Shown piece by piece: positions 1-5,264 of a DNA stretch of 5,264 nt; position 1 is the first letter of the stretch, and each line of letters opens with the position of its first letter. A model generated the notes under the pieces. The model made no database searches. It saw only the letters and a program-made list of their open reading frames with translations, and had not been told where the DNA came from. Source of the DNA: Geopsychrobacter sp. (lineage in GTDB: Bacteria > Desulfobacterota > Desulfuromonadia > Desulfuromonadales > Geopsychrobacteraceae); assembly GCA_021647445.1 (NCBI GenBank), contig JAKIUS010000148.1, positions 1 to 5,264 of the forward strand. The letters run 5' to 3'. A program made the position numbers and the translations under genes.

Positions 1-72
1 GAGCACTAAAGGAACGAGGGAGAGCAGCAAAAACGCCCCCAGAACCTTCTTATGCAGGTTAATTTTAAACAT
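1..72 (-). CDS. N-terminus of a membrane-anchored or secreted protein (partial)
   Basis: Only the first 24 codons are inside the window and the frame is open to the left edge. The peptide begins MFKINLHKKVLGAF and continues as an unbroken hydrophobic stretch of leucines, valines and a proline. A short basic N-terminus before a hydrophobic core is a signal peptide or first membrane segment. An in-frame TGA sits directly before the ATG (73-75), so no earlier start is possible in this frame. An AGGCGG Shine-Dalgarno-like site lies 5 nt upstream (78-83), which supports this start. The gene lies 86 nt after the polyprenyl synthase on the same strand, with a terminator between them. This kind of N-terminus is common in HAMP-containing sensor proteins, but the function cannot be decided from so little sequence. 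Confidence 0.7.
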   Translation of the reverse strand, partial: MFKINLHKKVLGAFLLLSLVPLVL

Positions 73-90
73 TCACACCGCCTGAATCAA

Positions 91-131
91 AAACAAGAAA
101 AGGCCGCACCCACAATCACCAGGTACGGCCT
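91..131 (-). terminator. Rho-independent terminator after the polyprenyl synthase gene
   Basis: Read on the minus strand, AGGCCGTACC (131-122) pairs with GGTGCGGCCT (110-101). This gives a 10-bp stem with one U-G wobble and an 11-nt loop, followed directly by a T-rich tract (TTTCTTGTTTTTG). On the plus strand the wobble becomes an A-C mismatch and no T tract follows, so the hairpin is directional. It lies 28 nt past the synthase stop codon. Its T tract ends only a few bases before the ribosome binding site of the next gene. Confidence 0.85.
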
Positions 132-158
132 CAAGGGCAAATCGGCAGAAAACGCAAA

Positions 159-1127
159 TTATTTATTCCGTGCCACCACATAGTCTGCCAGAATACACAG
201 CGCATCGCGAACTTCACCTGCCGGAAAAATTTCGAGTTGCGTCTTGGCCAATTCAACGCGTTCAGCAGCACGCATCCGGGTGTAATCGATGCCATGGTAG
301 GCATCGATTAACGCACAGATCCGCTCAAGATCAACTTCGGTAAGTTCGTCCTCTTCAACGATACGCGCTATTTCAACCCGCTCTGACTCTGCCGCCTTGG
401 CATAGGCTTGAATCAGTGGCAGGGTCATTTTCCCCTCTTGGAGGTCATGACCGCGCTCCTTGCCGAATTCGGCCTGGTCAGCGACATAGTCGAGGGCATC
501 ATCCATCAACTGAAAAGCGGTCCCGATCTCGATACCGAATTCACGCAGGGCAGCTTCCTGTTCTGGGGTGGCATCCGCCAGTACGGCACCGACCTGACAG
601 GCGGCGGCAATCAGGATTGCGGTTTTATCGCGAATAACACCAAGATAACGTACCTCATCGACATCAAGATCGGCGGTATTCAACAGTTGTTGAACTTCAC
701 CTTCGGCCATTTGCGTGGTGGTATCGGAAAGAAGTTGTAAAATCTTAAAACTTTCACAACCGACCATCACCGAAAAAGATTTGGCAAACAGGTAATCTCC
801 GACCAGAACCGAAGCTTCGTTCCCCCAGACCGCATTGGCCGACCGATTGCCACGCCTCAGTTCTGCACCGTCGACCACATCATCATGCAGCAGGGTCGCA
901 CTGTGAATAAACTCGATAACCCCCGCTAATTCAATATGATGTTTACCGCTGTAATCACACAGCCTTGCCGCCAGCAGCAACAACATGGGACGGATTCTTT
1001 TCCCCCCACTCGACAAAAGATACTCCCCCACTTGGCCGATCAGCGGCACCTCAGAAGCCAGATTTTTACGAAATCTTGCCTCGACGGCCTGCATGTCTTC
1101 CTGAATCAAGTTTGAAACTCGTTCCAT
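159..1127 (-). CDS. ispB: Long-chain polyprenyl diphosphate synthase (IspB/HepT type)
   Basis: This is a trans-type prenyltransferase that condenses isopentenyl diphosphate onto an allylic diphosphate in the cytoplasm, making the long isoprenoid tail of the respiratory quinone. At 322 aa it has the usual family length. Visible motifs are GGKRIRP (41-47, diphosphate binding), the first Asp-rich motif DDVVD (82-86), RDKTA (167-170 region), the second Asp-rich motif DDALD (209-213) and GHDLQEGKMTLP (226-237). The residue five places before the first Asp motif is a small alanine (A77), as expected for long-chain rather than farnesyl or geranylgeranyl products. The exact chain length (C35-C50) cannot be read from the sequence. 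The ATG at 1127 has only a weak ribosome binding site, but the N-terminus fits the family. A strong promoter lies in the gap upstream and a terminator follows. The gene symbol is by family resemblance. Confidence 0.93.
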   Translation of the reverse strand: MERVSNLIQEDMQAVEARFRKNLASEVPLIGQVGEYLLSSGGKRIRPMLLLLAARLCDYSGKHHIELAGVIEFIHSATLLHDDVVDGAELRRGNRSANAVWGNEASVLVGDYLFAKSFSVMVGCESFKILQLLSDTTTQMAEGEVQQLLNTADLDVDEVRYLGVIRDKTAILIAAACQVGAVLADATPEQEAALREFGIEIGTAFQLMDDALDYVADQAEFGKERGHDLQEGKMTLPLIQAYAKAAESERVEIARIVEEDELTEVDLERICALIDAYHGIDYTRMRAAERVELAKTQLEIFPAGEVRDALCILADYVVARNK

Positions 1128-1175
1128 CTCAGTTATTTATCCATCTCACAAAGGGTGGGGGAAAGTGTCTGGCGC

Positions 1176-1204
1176 ATTCTAAAAATCTCCTGACTGCTTG
1201 TCAA
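1176..1204 (-). promoter_or_regulatory. Sigma-70 promoter for the polyprenyl synthase gene
   Basis: On the minus strand TTGACA (1204-1199) is followed by a 17-nt spacer and TAGAAT (1181-1176). The -35 matches the consensus exactly and the -10 matches at five of six positions. The predicted start is near 1169, giving a leader of about 40 nt before the ATG at 1127. It begins just 8 nt beyond the kinase stop codon, so the synthase can be transcribed independently of the kinase. No terminator hairpin was seen between the two genes. Confidence 0.72.
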
Positions 1205-1212
1205 AGACTTTT

Positions 1213-2718
1213 TCAGCATTCTTTGCAAGTCAACGCCTTTTCAATATCACAGGGGAGGTAAATCCGCATTCTTGCGCCACCGAGTGCAGAATCAAGAGCT
1301 TCGATGCTGCCGCCGTGTTCTTCAATCAGTTTGCGGCAGATTGCCAGGCCCAGACCGGTCCCCTTCCCTTTCTCCTTGGTTGAAAAAAAGGGATCGAAAA
1401 TTGTTTCGCGATGCTCAGCAGTGATCCCCGGCCCATTATCATCGATAAATATCTCAGCCCCCTCTCCGCTGGCGTGTAATTCAACCCGGATCTGCCCCTC
1501 TTCATTCATAGCCTGGACAGAATTGAGCAACAGATTGACTAAAACCTGCCGCAAACGATCGACATCACCAATTAGACGGGGCACCTTGCTATCAAGGTCA
1601 AGCTGAAAGTCGATGCAACGAAACAATTTTTGCGGTTGCAGGGAAGCCCAGGTCCCTTCGATCAAGGTTTGAAGATCGACCGGCTCCCATTGGCGCGCCC
1701 CGGTGCGCGCCAAACCGAGTAACCCCCCGGTTATCCTCTTGCAACGGAGACACTCATCGACAATCGCCTGCACGTCTTCACGCCGTGGATCCTCCACTGA
1801 GAAATCTTCCAGCAGCAGTTGAGCATATCCGAGAATGATACCGACCGGATTATCGATCTCGTGCGAAACTCCCGCAGCAACCTGACCGACGGCGGCAAGA
1901 CGTTCGGCCCGGGTCAGACGTTCGTAGATTCGGTGCAATTCTTCATTGGCACTGGTCAGTTGCTCATTGCGCTGCGTCAATTCCTTGCGACTGGAACCGA
2001 GACTGCCAGCCATGTCGTTAAAAGCCCCGGCCAGAACCGTCAACTCATCGGCGCCGCGCATCGGAATGCGTGTCTCAAGTTCGCCGCGCGCTATCGCCCG
2101 CGCACCATCGGTCAACTGCTGAATCGGTCGAGTCAGACGTCTTGCCACCAGCGCAGCCAACAACAAAGAGACGATGGCAGCGCCGAATGCTATGGAGAGA
2201 AAGGCCTGGTGGATTTCCGCCAACCGCTGGTCAACTGTTCGAAAGGAATAATAGAAGCGGACACTGAGAAGTCGCGACCCCGCCGGACTAAAGGCCGGCA
2301 CGGCGACATCGAGTACCCTGCGCCCTTTTTGGTCTGCAAGAATCTGGTACTTCAGTTCTTCACGCTCAGTTTCAAACTTTTGATTTGCTGGCAGATCATC
2401 ATCATTAAAACCGGGGAAAAGATCCGAAATGAAAAGGACACGACCCGAAACTGAATACAGGGAGAAGCGGATAAGGTCGTGGCTGAAGCCGAGCAGATGA
2501 ACCATCTCCCCCTGTTGTCGCGGTGTCAACTGGGTAAAATCTCCTCGAAAATGTTTTAAAATTTCAGGAGTTGCAAAGCGCGCCGCCGCCAGATGCTGAG
2601 CCTGTAAATGGTCTTTCCACAAAAGCGCCTGCCTTTTTTCAAGCAACCCGAAAGTGACCAGCAGCAAGGCCAGCAGGACCCCACTGGTATAAAGAAAAAG
2701 TTTTTTTGCCAGGCTCAT
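1213..2718 (-). CDS. Membrane-bound sensor histidine kinase with HAMP domain
   Basis: This is the sensor kinase of a two-component system, autophosphorylating on histidine in response to a periplasmic or membrane signal. Its 501 aa read in order: membrane segment about 7-27, periplasmic region about 28-170 with no fold I recognise, second membrane segment about 172-192, HAMP linker about 190-242, predicted coiled coil about 243-272, then the kinase core. The phosphoacceptor is H286 in VSHEIDNP. The ATPase domain shows the N box (VNLLLNSVQAM, 394-404), G1 (DDNGPG, 426-431), F box (FDPFFSTK, 441-448) and G2 (GKGTGLGL, 451-458). All catalytic motifs are intact. The core resembles NtrB-like kinases that often partner sigma-54 activators, but no response regulator is present here. 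The tail ends with cysteines C490, C498 and C501. The ribosome binding site before the ATG is weak. The gene diverges from the cbb3 oxidase operon, which suggests but does not show a respiratory signal. Confidence 0.93.
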   Translation of the reverse strand: MSLAKKLFLYTSGVLLALLLVTFGLLEKRQALLWKDHLQAQHLAAARFATPEILKHFRGDFTQLTPRQQGEMVHLLGFSHDLIRFSLYSVSGRVLFISDLFPGFNDDDLPANQKFETEREELKYQILADQKGRRVLDVAVPAFSPAGSRLLSVRFYYSFRTVDQRLAEIHQAFLSIAFGAAIVSLLLAALVARRLTRPIQQLTDGARAIARGELETRIPMRGADELTVLAGAFNDMAGSLGSSRKELTQRNEQLTSANEELHRIYERLTRAERLAAVGQVAAGVSHEIDNPVGIILGYAQLLLEDFSVEDPRREDVQAIVDECLRCKRITGGLLGLARTGARQWEPVDLQTLIEGTWASLQPQKLFRCIDFQLDLDSKVPRLIGDVDRLRQVLVNLLLNSVQAMNEEGQIRVELHASGEGAEIFIDDNGPGITAEHRETIFDPFFSTKEKGKGTGLGLAICRKLIEEHGGSIEALDSALGGARMRIYLPCDIEKALTCKEC

Positions 2719-2744
2719 AGCTTAAAATTTTACCCTATTTATTC

Positions 2745-2774
2745 AATATGTTACACAAATTATTTCATTTTCAA
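2745..2774 (-). promoter_or_regulatory. Candidate promoter for the histidine kinase gene
   Basis: On the minus strand TTGAAA (2774-2769), an 18-nt spacer and CATATT (2750-2745) form a plausible but imperfect sigma-70 promoter (five and four of six consensus matches). The predicted start near 2738 leaves a leader of about 20 nt before the ATG at 2718. The surroundings are very AT-rich, so chance matches are likely; this is the best candidate rather than a firm call. Confidence 0.3.
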
Positions 2775-2786
2775 ACAATGAGACAC

Positions 2787-2800
2787 ACAGTATACAGTAT
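2787..2800. repeat. Perfect tandem 7-bp repeat upstream of ccoN promoter P1
   Basis: ACAGTAT occurs twice back to back (2787-2793 and 2794-2800). It ends 7 nt before the -35 element of promoter P1 and lies about 13 nt beyond the -35 of the candidate kinase promoter on the other strand. The placement suits an activator or shared operator between the divergent genes. I do not recognise it as the site of a known regulator. Confidence 0.45.
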
Positions 2801-2807
2801 TTTTTAT

Positions 2808-2836
2808 TTGACAGTTCAGATCTCCGAGCCTAAAAT
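2808..2836 (+). promoter_or_regulatory. Promoter P1 for the cbb3 oxidase operon
   Basis: TTGACA (2808-2813), a 17-nt spacer and TAAAAT (2831-2836) make a near-consensus sigma-70 promoter, with a perfect -35 and five of six in the -10. Transcription would start near 2843 and give a leader of about 108 nt, which would include the inverted repeat at 2853-2865 and the whole of promoter P2. Confidence 0.65.
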
Positions 2837-2852
2837 CATCACCGTTCTAGTT

Positions 2853-2865
2853 AACATTATATGTT
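2853..2865. promoter_or_regulatory. 13-bp inverted repeat between promoters P1 and P2 (possible operator)
   Basis: AACAT-TAT-ATGTT is a perfect 5-bp inverted repeat around a 3-bp centre. It lies 7 nt upstream of the P2 -35 element and about 10 nt downstream of the predicted P1 start. A protein bound here could block P1 elongation or activate P2. It does not match the FNR/ANR consensus TTGAT-N4-ATCAA. In such AT-rich DNA a palindrome of this size can arise by chance. Confidence 0.3.
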
Positions 2866-2871
2866 TTCTCA

Positions 2872-2899
2872 TTGACATTCACCTGTTTCATTCTACACT
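2872..2899 (+). promoter_or_regulatory. Promoter P2 for the cbb3 oxidase operon
   Basis: TTGACA (2872-2877), a 16-nt spacer and TACACT (2894-2899) form a second candidate sigma-70 promoter, with a perfect -35 and four of six in the -10. The predicted start near 2906 gives a leader of about 45 nt to the ccoN ATG. The non-ideal spacer and -10 fit a promoter needing an activator, but that is inference. Confidence 0.5.
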
Positions 2900-2939
2900 T
2901 TTTGAATTTATATTATCCCTATTTAAGGGAGACAATAAC

Positions 2940-2947
2940 AAGGAGGT
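2940..2947 (+). promoter_or_regulatory. Strong Shine-Dalgarno site for ccoN
   Basis: AAGGAGGT is a full 8-base complement to the usual 3' end of 16S rRNA and lies 3 nt before the ATG at 2951. The match is much stronger than those of the leftward genes and fixes the ccoN start. The spacing is on the short side. Confidence 0.85.
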
Positions 2948-2950
2948 CCA

Positions 2951-4366
2951 ATGGAGACGCCGCAGTATAACACGGAGATCGTCAAGAGCTTCATAACCTG
3001 GAGTCTTGTCTGGGGGCTGGTTGCGCTCGTAGTCGGCATGATCATCTCAATTCAGATGACAAACCCTGAACTGAATTTCCCTCCCTACTTTACCTTCGGG
3101 CGCCTGCGGCCAATTCATACCAACGCGGGTATCTATGGCTGGGTTGTCGGGGTCATCTTCGCCACCTTCATGTTTATCGTTCAACGACTGTGCAAGGTTC
3201 GTATTTGGAGCGATAAACTAGCGACCTTTCAGCTCTATTTTTATAATGTCACGATTATCACTGCGGCGGTCACTCTGCTGTTGGGTTACAACACCACTAA
3301 GGAATACCACGAACTTGAATGGCCGGTCGATATCATGGTGGTACTCCTATGGATCACCTTTGCCATCAATATCATCATGACCATCACGAAACGTAAAGAT
3401 GAGCAGATGTATATTTCGCTCTGGTATATGATGGCGGCCATCGTCGGCGTTGCTATTCTCTATCTGGTCAATGCTGCGGCAGTACCGGTTTCACTTTTCA
3501 AATCCTACTCAGCATTCGCTGGAACCAACGATGCCAACGTTGAATGGTGGTTTGGACATAACGCTGTCGCCATGGCCCTGACCGCACCACCGCTGGCCAT
3601 GTTCTATTATTTTCTGCCCAAAACCACCGGCGTCCCGATCTATAGTCACAAAATCTCGATCATTGCCTTCTGGTCGCTGATCTTCATGTATCTCTGGACC
3701 GGTGCCCACCACCTGCTCTGGACCCCGATACCCGACTGGATCCAAACCCTGGCTATGGGGTTTTCGATAATGCTGATCGCGCCCTCCTGGGGTTCGGTGA
3801 TTAATGGTTATCTCTCCATGAAGGGCCAGTGGCATCAGATGCGCGAGAATTATCTGGTTAAGTTTCTGATTCTGGGTATCACCTTCTATGGACTGCAGAC
3901 CCTACAGGGTCCGATGCAGGCAATCCGCTCCTTCTCGGCCTTTATCCATTACACCGATTGGGTTCCGGCTCACATCCATATGGGGACCATGGGCTGGGTT
4001 TCGATGATCGCTTTTGCTTCAATTTATTACATGGTTCCACGCGTCTACGGCAAGGAAATCTATTCTATCCCACTGGCAAATCTGCACTTCTGGCTGATCT
4101 TAATCGGTCAATTAACCTGGTCAATCTCATTGTGGATTGCCGGGGTGATGCAAGCGGGCATGTGGAATGCCATGAACCCAGATGGCAGCCTGACCTACAC
4201 CTTCATGGAGACAATGGTCGAAATGTATCCCTACTGGTGGGTGCGGACCTTTGGGGGCGCAATCTTCTTAAGTGGCGTGCTGGTCTTTGTCTACAATCTT
4301 TTCAAAACAGTCAGACACGGAAAAAACAGCCTCCCTGAAACCGTTATCGCCAAAGGGAGGGCTTAA
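2951..4366 (+). CDS. ccoN: cbb3-type cytochrome c oxidase subunit I (CcoN/FixN)
   Basis: This is the catalytic subunit of the high-affinity cbb3 terminal oxidase. It reduces oxygen to water at the heme b3-CuB centre in the inner membrane and contributes to the proton gradient. At 471 aa it has normal length, with about twelve hydrophobic segments. Recognisable ligands are H56 in RPIHTNAGIYGW (low-spin heme b), H203 in WWFGHNAVA and H253-H254 in GAHHLLWTPIP (CuB), and H341 and H343 in VPAHIHMG (b3 and low-spin heme). Y247, six residues before the HH pair, is the position of the family's catalytic tyrosine cross-linked to a CuB histidine. All key residues are present, so the enzyme should be active. 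The start is fixed by a strong ribosome binding site. ccoO follows after 3 nt. Low-oxygen induction is typical of the family, but no classical FNR box was found. Confidence 0.96.
   Translation: METPQYNTEIVKSFITWSLVWGLVALVVGMIISIQMTNPELNFPPYFTFGRLRPIHTNAGIYGWVVGVIFATFMFIVQRLCKVRIWSDKLATFQLYFYNVTIITAAVTLLLGYNTTKEYHELEWPVDIMVVLLWITFAINIIMTITKRKDEQMYISLWYMMAAIVGVAILYLVNAAAVPVSLFKSYSAFAGTNDANVEWWFGHNAVAMALTAPPLAMFYYFLPKTTGVPIYSHKISIIAFWSLIFMYLWTGAHHLLWTPIPDWIQTLAMGFSIMLIAPSWGSVINGYLSMKGQWHQMRENYLVKFLILGITFYGLQTLQGPMQAIRSFSAFIHYTDWVPAHIHMGTMGWVSMIAFASIYYMVPRVYGKEIYSIPLANLHFWLILIGQLTWSISLWIAGVMQAGMWNAMNPDGSLTYTFMETMVEMYPYWWVRTFGGAIFLSGVLVFVYNLFKTVRHGKNSLPETVIAKGRA
4352..4361 (+). promoter_or_regulatory. 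Shine-Dalgarno site for ccoO inside the end of ccoN
   Basis: AAAGGGAGGG lies in the last codons of ccoN, 8 nt before the ccoO ATG at 4370. With the ccoN stop only 3 nt upstream of that ATG, the two subunits are probably translationally coupled. Confidence 0.65.
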
Positions 4367-4369
4367 ATT

Positions 4370-5233
4370 ATGTGGGAAAAAAGACCATTTTTACTCCTGA
4401 TTCTAGCCACTGTGGTTATCATGATCGGTACAACTGTCACCATGATCGTCCCATTTTTATCGATCAATACCGATGAGGACCGGATTGCCAGCGTTAAGCC
4501 CTACACCCCTCTGCAGCAGGAAGGGCGCGATATTTACATGCGCGAAGGCTGCAACAATTGTCATACCCAGACGGTGCGCCCTTTGGTTAGCGAGGTTCTG
4601 CGTTATGGGGAGTATTCAAAATCGGGAGAATTTGTCTACGATCGCCCCTTCTTATGGGGATCCAAACGCACCGGTCCTGACTTGGCACGCCTCGGTGGAA
4701 AGTATCCCGATGCCTGGCACTACAAACATATGGAATCGCCGCGGACCATGATCCCCGGTTCAAATATGCCCGACTACGGCTGGATTAAGCAAAATGCCCT
4801 GAATCCACAGATGATCCAACACAAGATGGATGTGCTTGATTTCCCCTATACGGCCAAACAGATTTCAGCACTGGCGGATAAAAATGAGATGGATGCCATT
4901 GTCGCCTACCTGCAGAAACTTGGCAGCGATATCCCCTGGCGCAAGGCGGCCCAGACCACCATCGTCGGCGAGTTAAAGAACCCCTTTATTGGCGACCGGG
5001 CCGCGATAACCGCAGGCCAAAAACTTTTCGCTAACAACTGCGCACCCTGCCACGGCGACCAACTTGAAGGTGGCATTGGCCCGGAACTGACCGATCTCGA
5101 TATGGATGATGATGATCTCTATGAAACCATCCATAATGGTATCTCCGATGGTGGGATGCCCGCATTCGGCAGCCTCGGTTCTAATAAGGTTTGGCAGTTG
5201 GTCAACTTTCTCAAAGCAAGGGACAATGACTGA
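4370..5233 (+). CDS. ccoO: cbb3 oxidase subunit II (CcoO/FixO) with an extra C-terminal cytochrome c domain
   Basis: CcoO is the membrane-anchored c-type cytochrome that passes electrons to CcoN on the periplasmic side. The protein has one N-terminal membrane anchor (about 7-30) followed by a periplasmic part. The first heme site is CNNCH (61-65) in the CcoO-typical context YMREGCNNCHTQTVRPL, with the probable axial methionine M133 in PGSNMPDY. Ordinary CcoO is about 200 aa with one heme. This one is 287 aa and carries a second site CAPCH (224-228) with probable axial methionine M263 in GGMPAFG. The added domain (about 211-285) resembles the second heme domain of CcoP. It holds an acidic run DMDDDD (244-249) encoded partly by four GAT codons. 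It starts 3 nt after ccoN, and its TGA overlaps the next start (TGATG). The frame is continuous, so this is not a frameshift artefact within one gene. Confidence 0.93.
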   Translation: MWEKRPFLLLILATVVIMIGTTVTMIVPFLSINTDEDRIASVKPYTPLQQEGRDIYMREGCNNCHTQTVRPLVSEVLRYGEYSKSGEFVYDRPFLWGSKRTGPDLARLGGKYPDAWHYKHMESPRTMIPGSNMPDYGWIKQNALNPQMIQHKMDVLDFPYTAKQISALADKNEMDAIVAYLQKLGSDIPWRKAAQTTIVGELKNPFIGDRAAITAGQKLFANNCAPCHGDQLEGGIGPELTDLDMDDDDLYETIHNGISDGGMPAFGSLGSNKVWQLVNFLKARDND

Positions 5234-5264
5234 TGGATTTTGGTGCTCTTCTCTATCTGGGGGT
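5233..5264 (+). CDS. ccoQ: Start of a small membrane protein, probably CcoQ/FixQ (partial)
   Basis: The ATG overlaps the ccoO stop codon by one base (TGATG), a classic coupled start, and AAGGGA lies about 10 nt upstream (5217-5222). Ten complete codons are visible, MDFGALLYLG, and the frame is open to the edge. This short, mostly hydrophobic N-terminus in the slot directly after ccoO is what would be expected of CcoQ, the small single-helix subunit that stabilises the cbb3 complex. It could also be the start of CcoP or another membrane subunit, because ten residues cannot distinguish these. The call rests mainly on position, and the symbol is provisional. Confidence 0.5.
   Translation, partial: MDFGALLYLG

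Noticed and set aside
408..740. Plus-strand open frames antisense to the polyprenyl synthase (also 416-637 and 965-1261)
   Set aside because: They oppose a gene with all catalytic motifs present, and their translations have no recognisable domain.
1819..2454. A 211-codon plus-strand open frame
   Set aside because: It lies wholly antisense to the histidine kinase, whose full motif set is intact. The translation shows no recognisable domain, so it is a shadow frame.
2700..2707. Run of seven A bases near the kinase start (minus strand), a possible phase-variation tract
   Set aside because: The tract is short, encodes ordinary lysine codons after the start, and nothing else suggests phase variation.
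2808..2880. FNR-like half-sites TTGA within the two -35 elements
   Set aside because: Neither has a matching ATCAA half at the right spacing; they are explained by the TTGACA promoter elements.
2748..2996. An 82-codon plus-strand frame across the intergenic region
   Set aside because: It has no ribosome binding site, starts upstream of both predicted ccoN promoters, runs through the ccoN ribosome binding site and start in another frame, and owes its hydrophobic look to AT-rich DNA.
3509..3835. A 108-codon minus-strand frame inside ccoN (and a 126-codon plus-strand frame at 3958-4338)
   Set aside because: Both overlap conserved ccoN sequence including CuB and heme ligand regions and have no recognisable features.
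5105..5116. Four GAT units in a row in ccoO
   Set aside because: They are in frame, encode part of an acidic loop, and are too short to call a repeat locus; noted only within the ccoO entry.

Overview
The window looks like part of a chromosome from a respiring Gram-negative bacterium, most likely of the Desulfuromonadales (Geobacter/Desulfuromonas-like). This is an inference from the overall feel of the protein sequences (long-chain polyprenyl synthase, NtrB-like sensor kinase, cbb3 oxidase with an enlarged diheme subunit II). I had no database to confirm it.

Layout. Two gene groups diverge from a 232-bp AT-rich intergenic region (2719-2950). Leftward, on the minus strand, are a membrane-bound sensor histidine kinase (2718-1213), then a long-chain polyprenyl diphosphate synthase of the IspB type (1127-159), then a Rho-independent terminator (131-91). 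After it comes the first 24 codons of another membrane or secreted protein (72-1), cut by the window edge. Rightward, on the plus strand, are ccoN (2951-4366), the catalytic subunit of a cbb3-type cytochrome c oxidase, then an enlarged ccoO (4370-5233), then the first ten codons of a likely ccoQ (from 5233), cut by the right edge. The rightward genes are 3 nt apart or overlapping, so they form an operon.

Regulation. The intergenic region holds two near-consensus sigma-70 promoters in tandem pointing at ccoN, a perfect 7-bp tandem repeat just upstream of the first, and a 13-bp inverted repeat between the two. The polyprenyl synthase has its own near-consensus promoter inside the 85-bp gap after the kinase gene.

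How the parts fit. IspB-type enzymes make the side chain of the respiratory quinone. The cbb3 oxidase is a high-affinity terminal oxidase fed from the quinone pool through cytochrome c. The divergent kinase could be a sensor for this respiratory branch, but no response regulator is in view, so that link is only positional. The most unusual element is the subunit II protein: the normal monoheme CcoO part is followed by a second c-type heme domain resembling part of CcoP. I see no RNA gene, CRISPR array, insertion sequence or prophage, and no strong case for a wholly new system.
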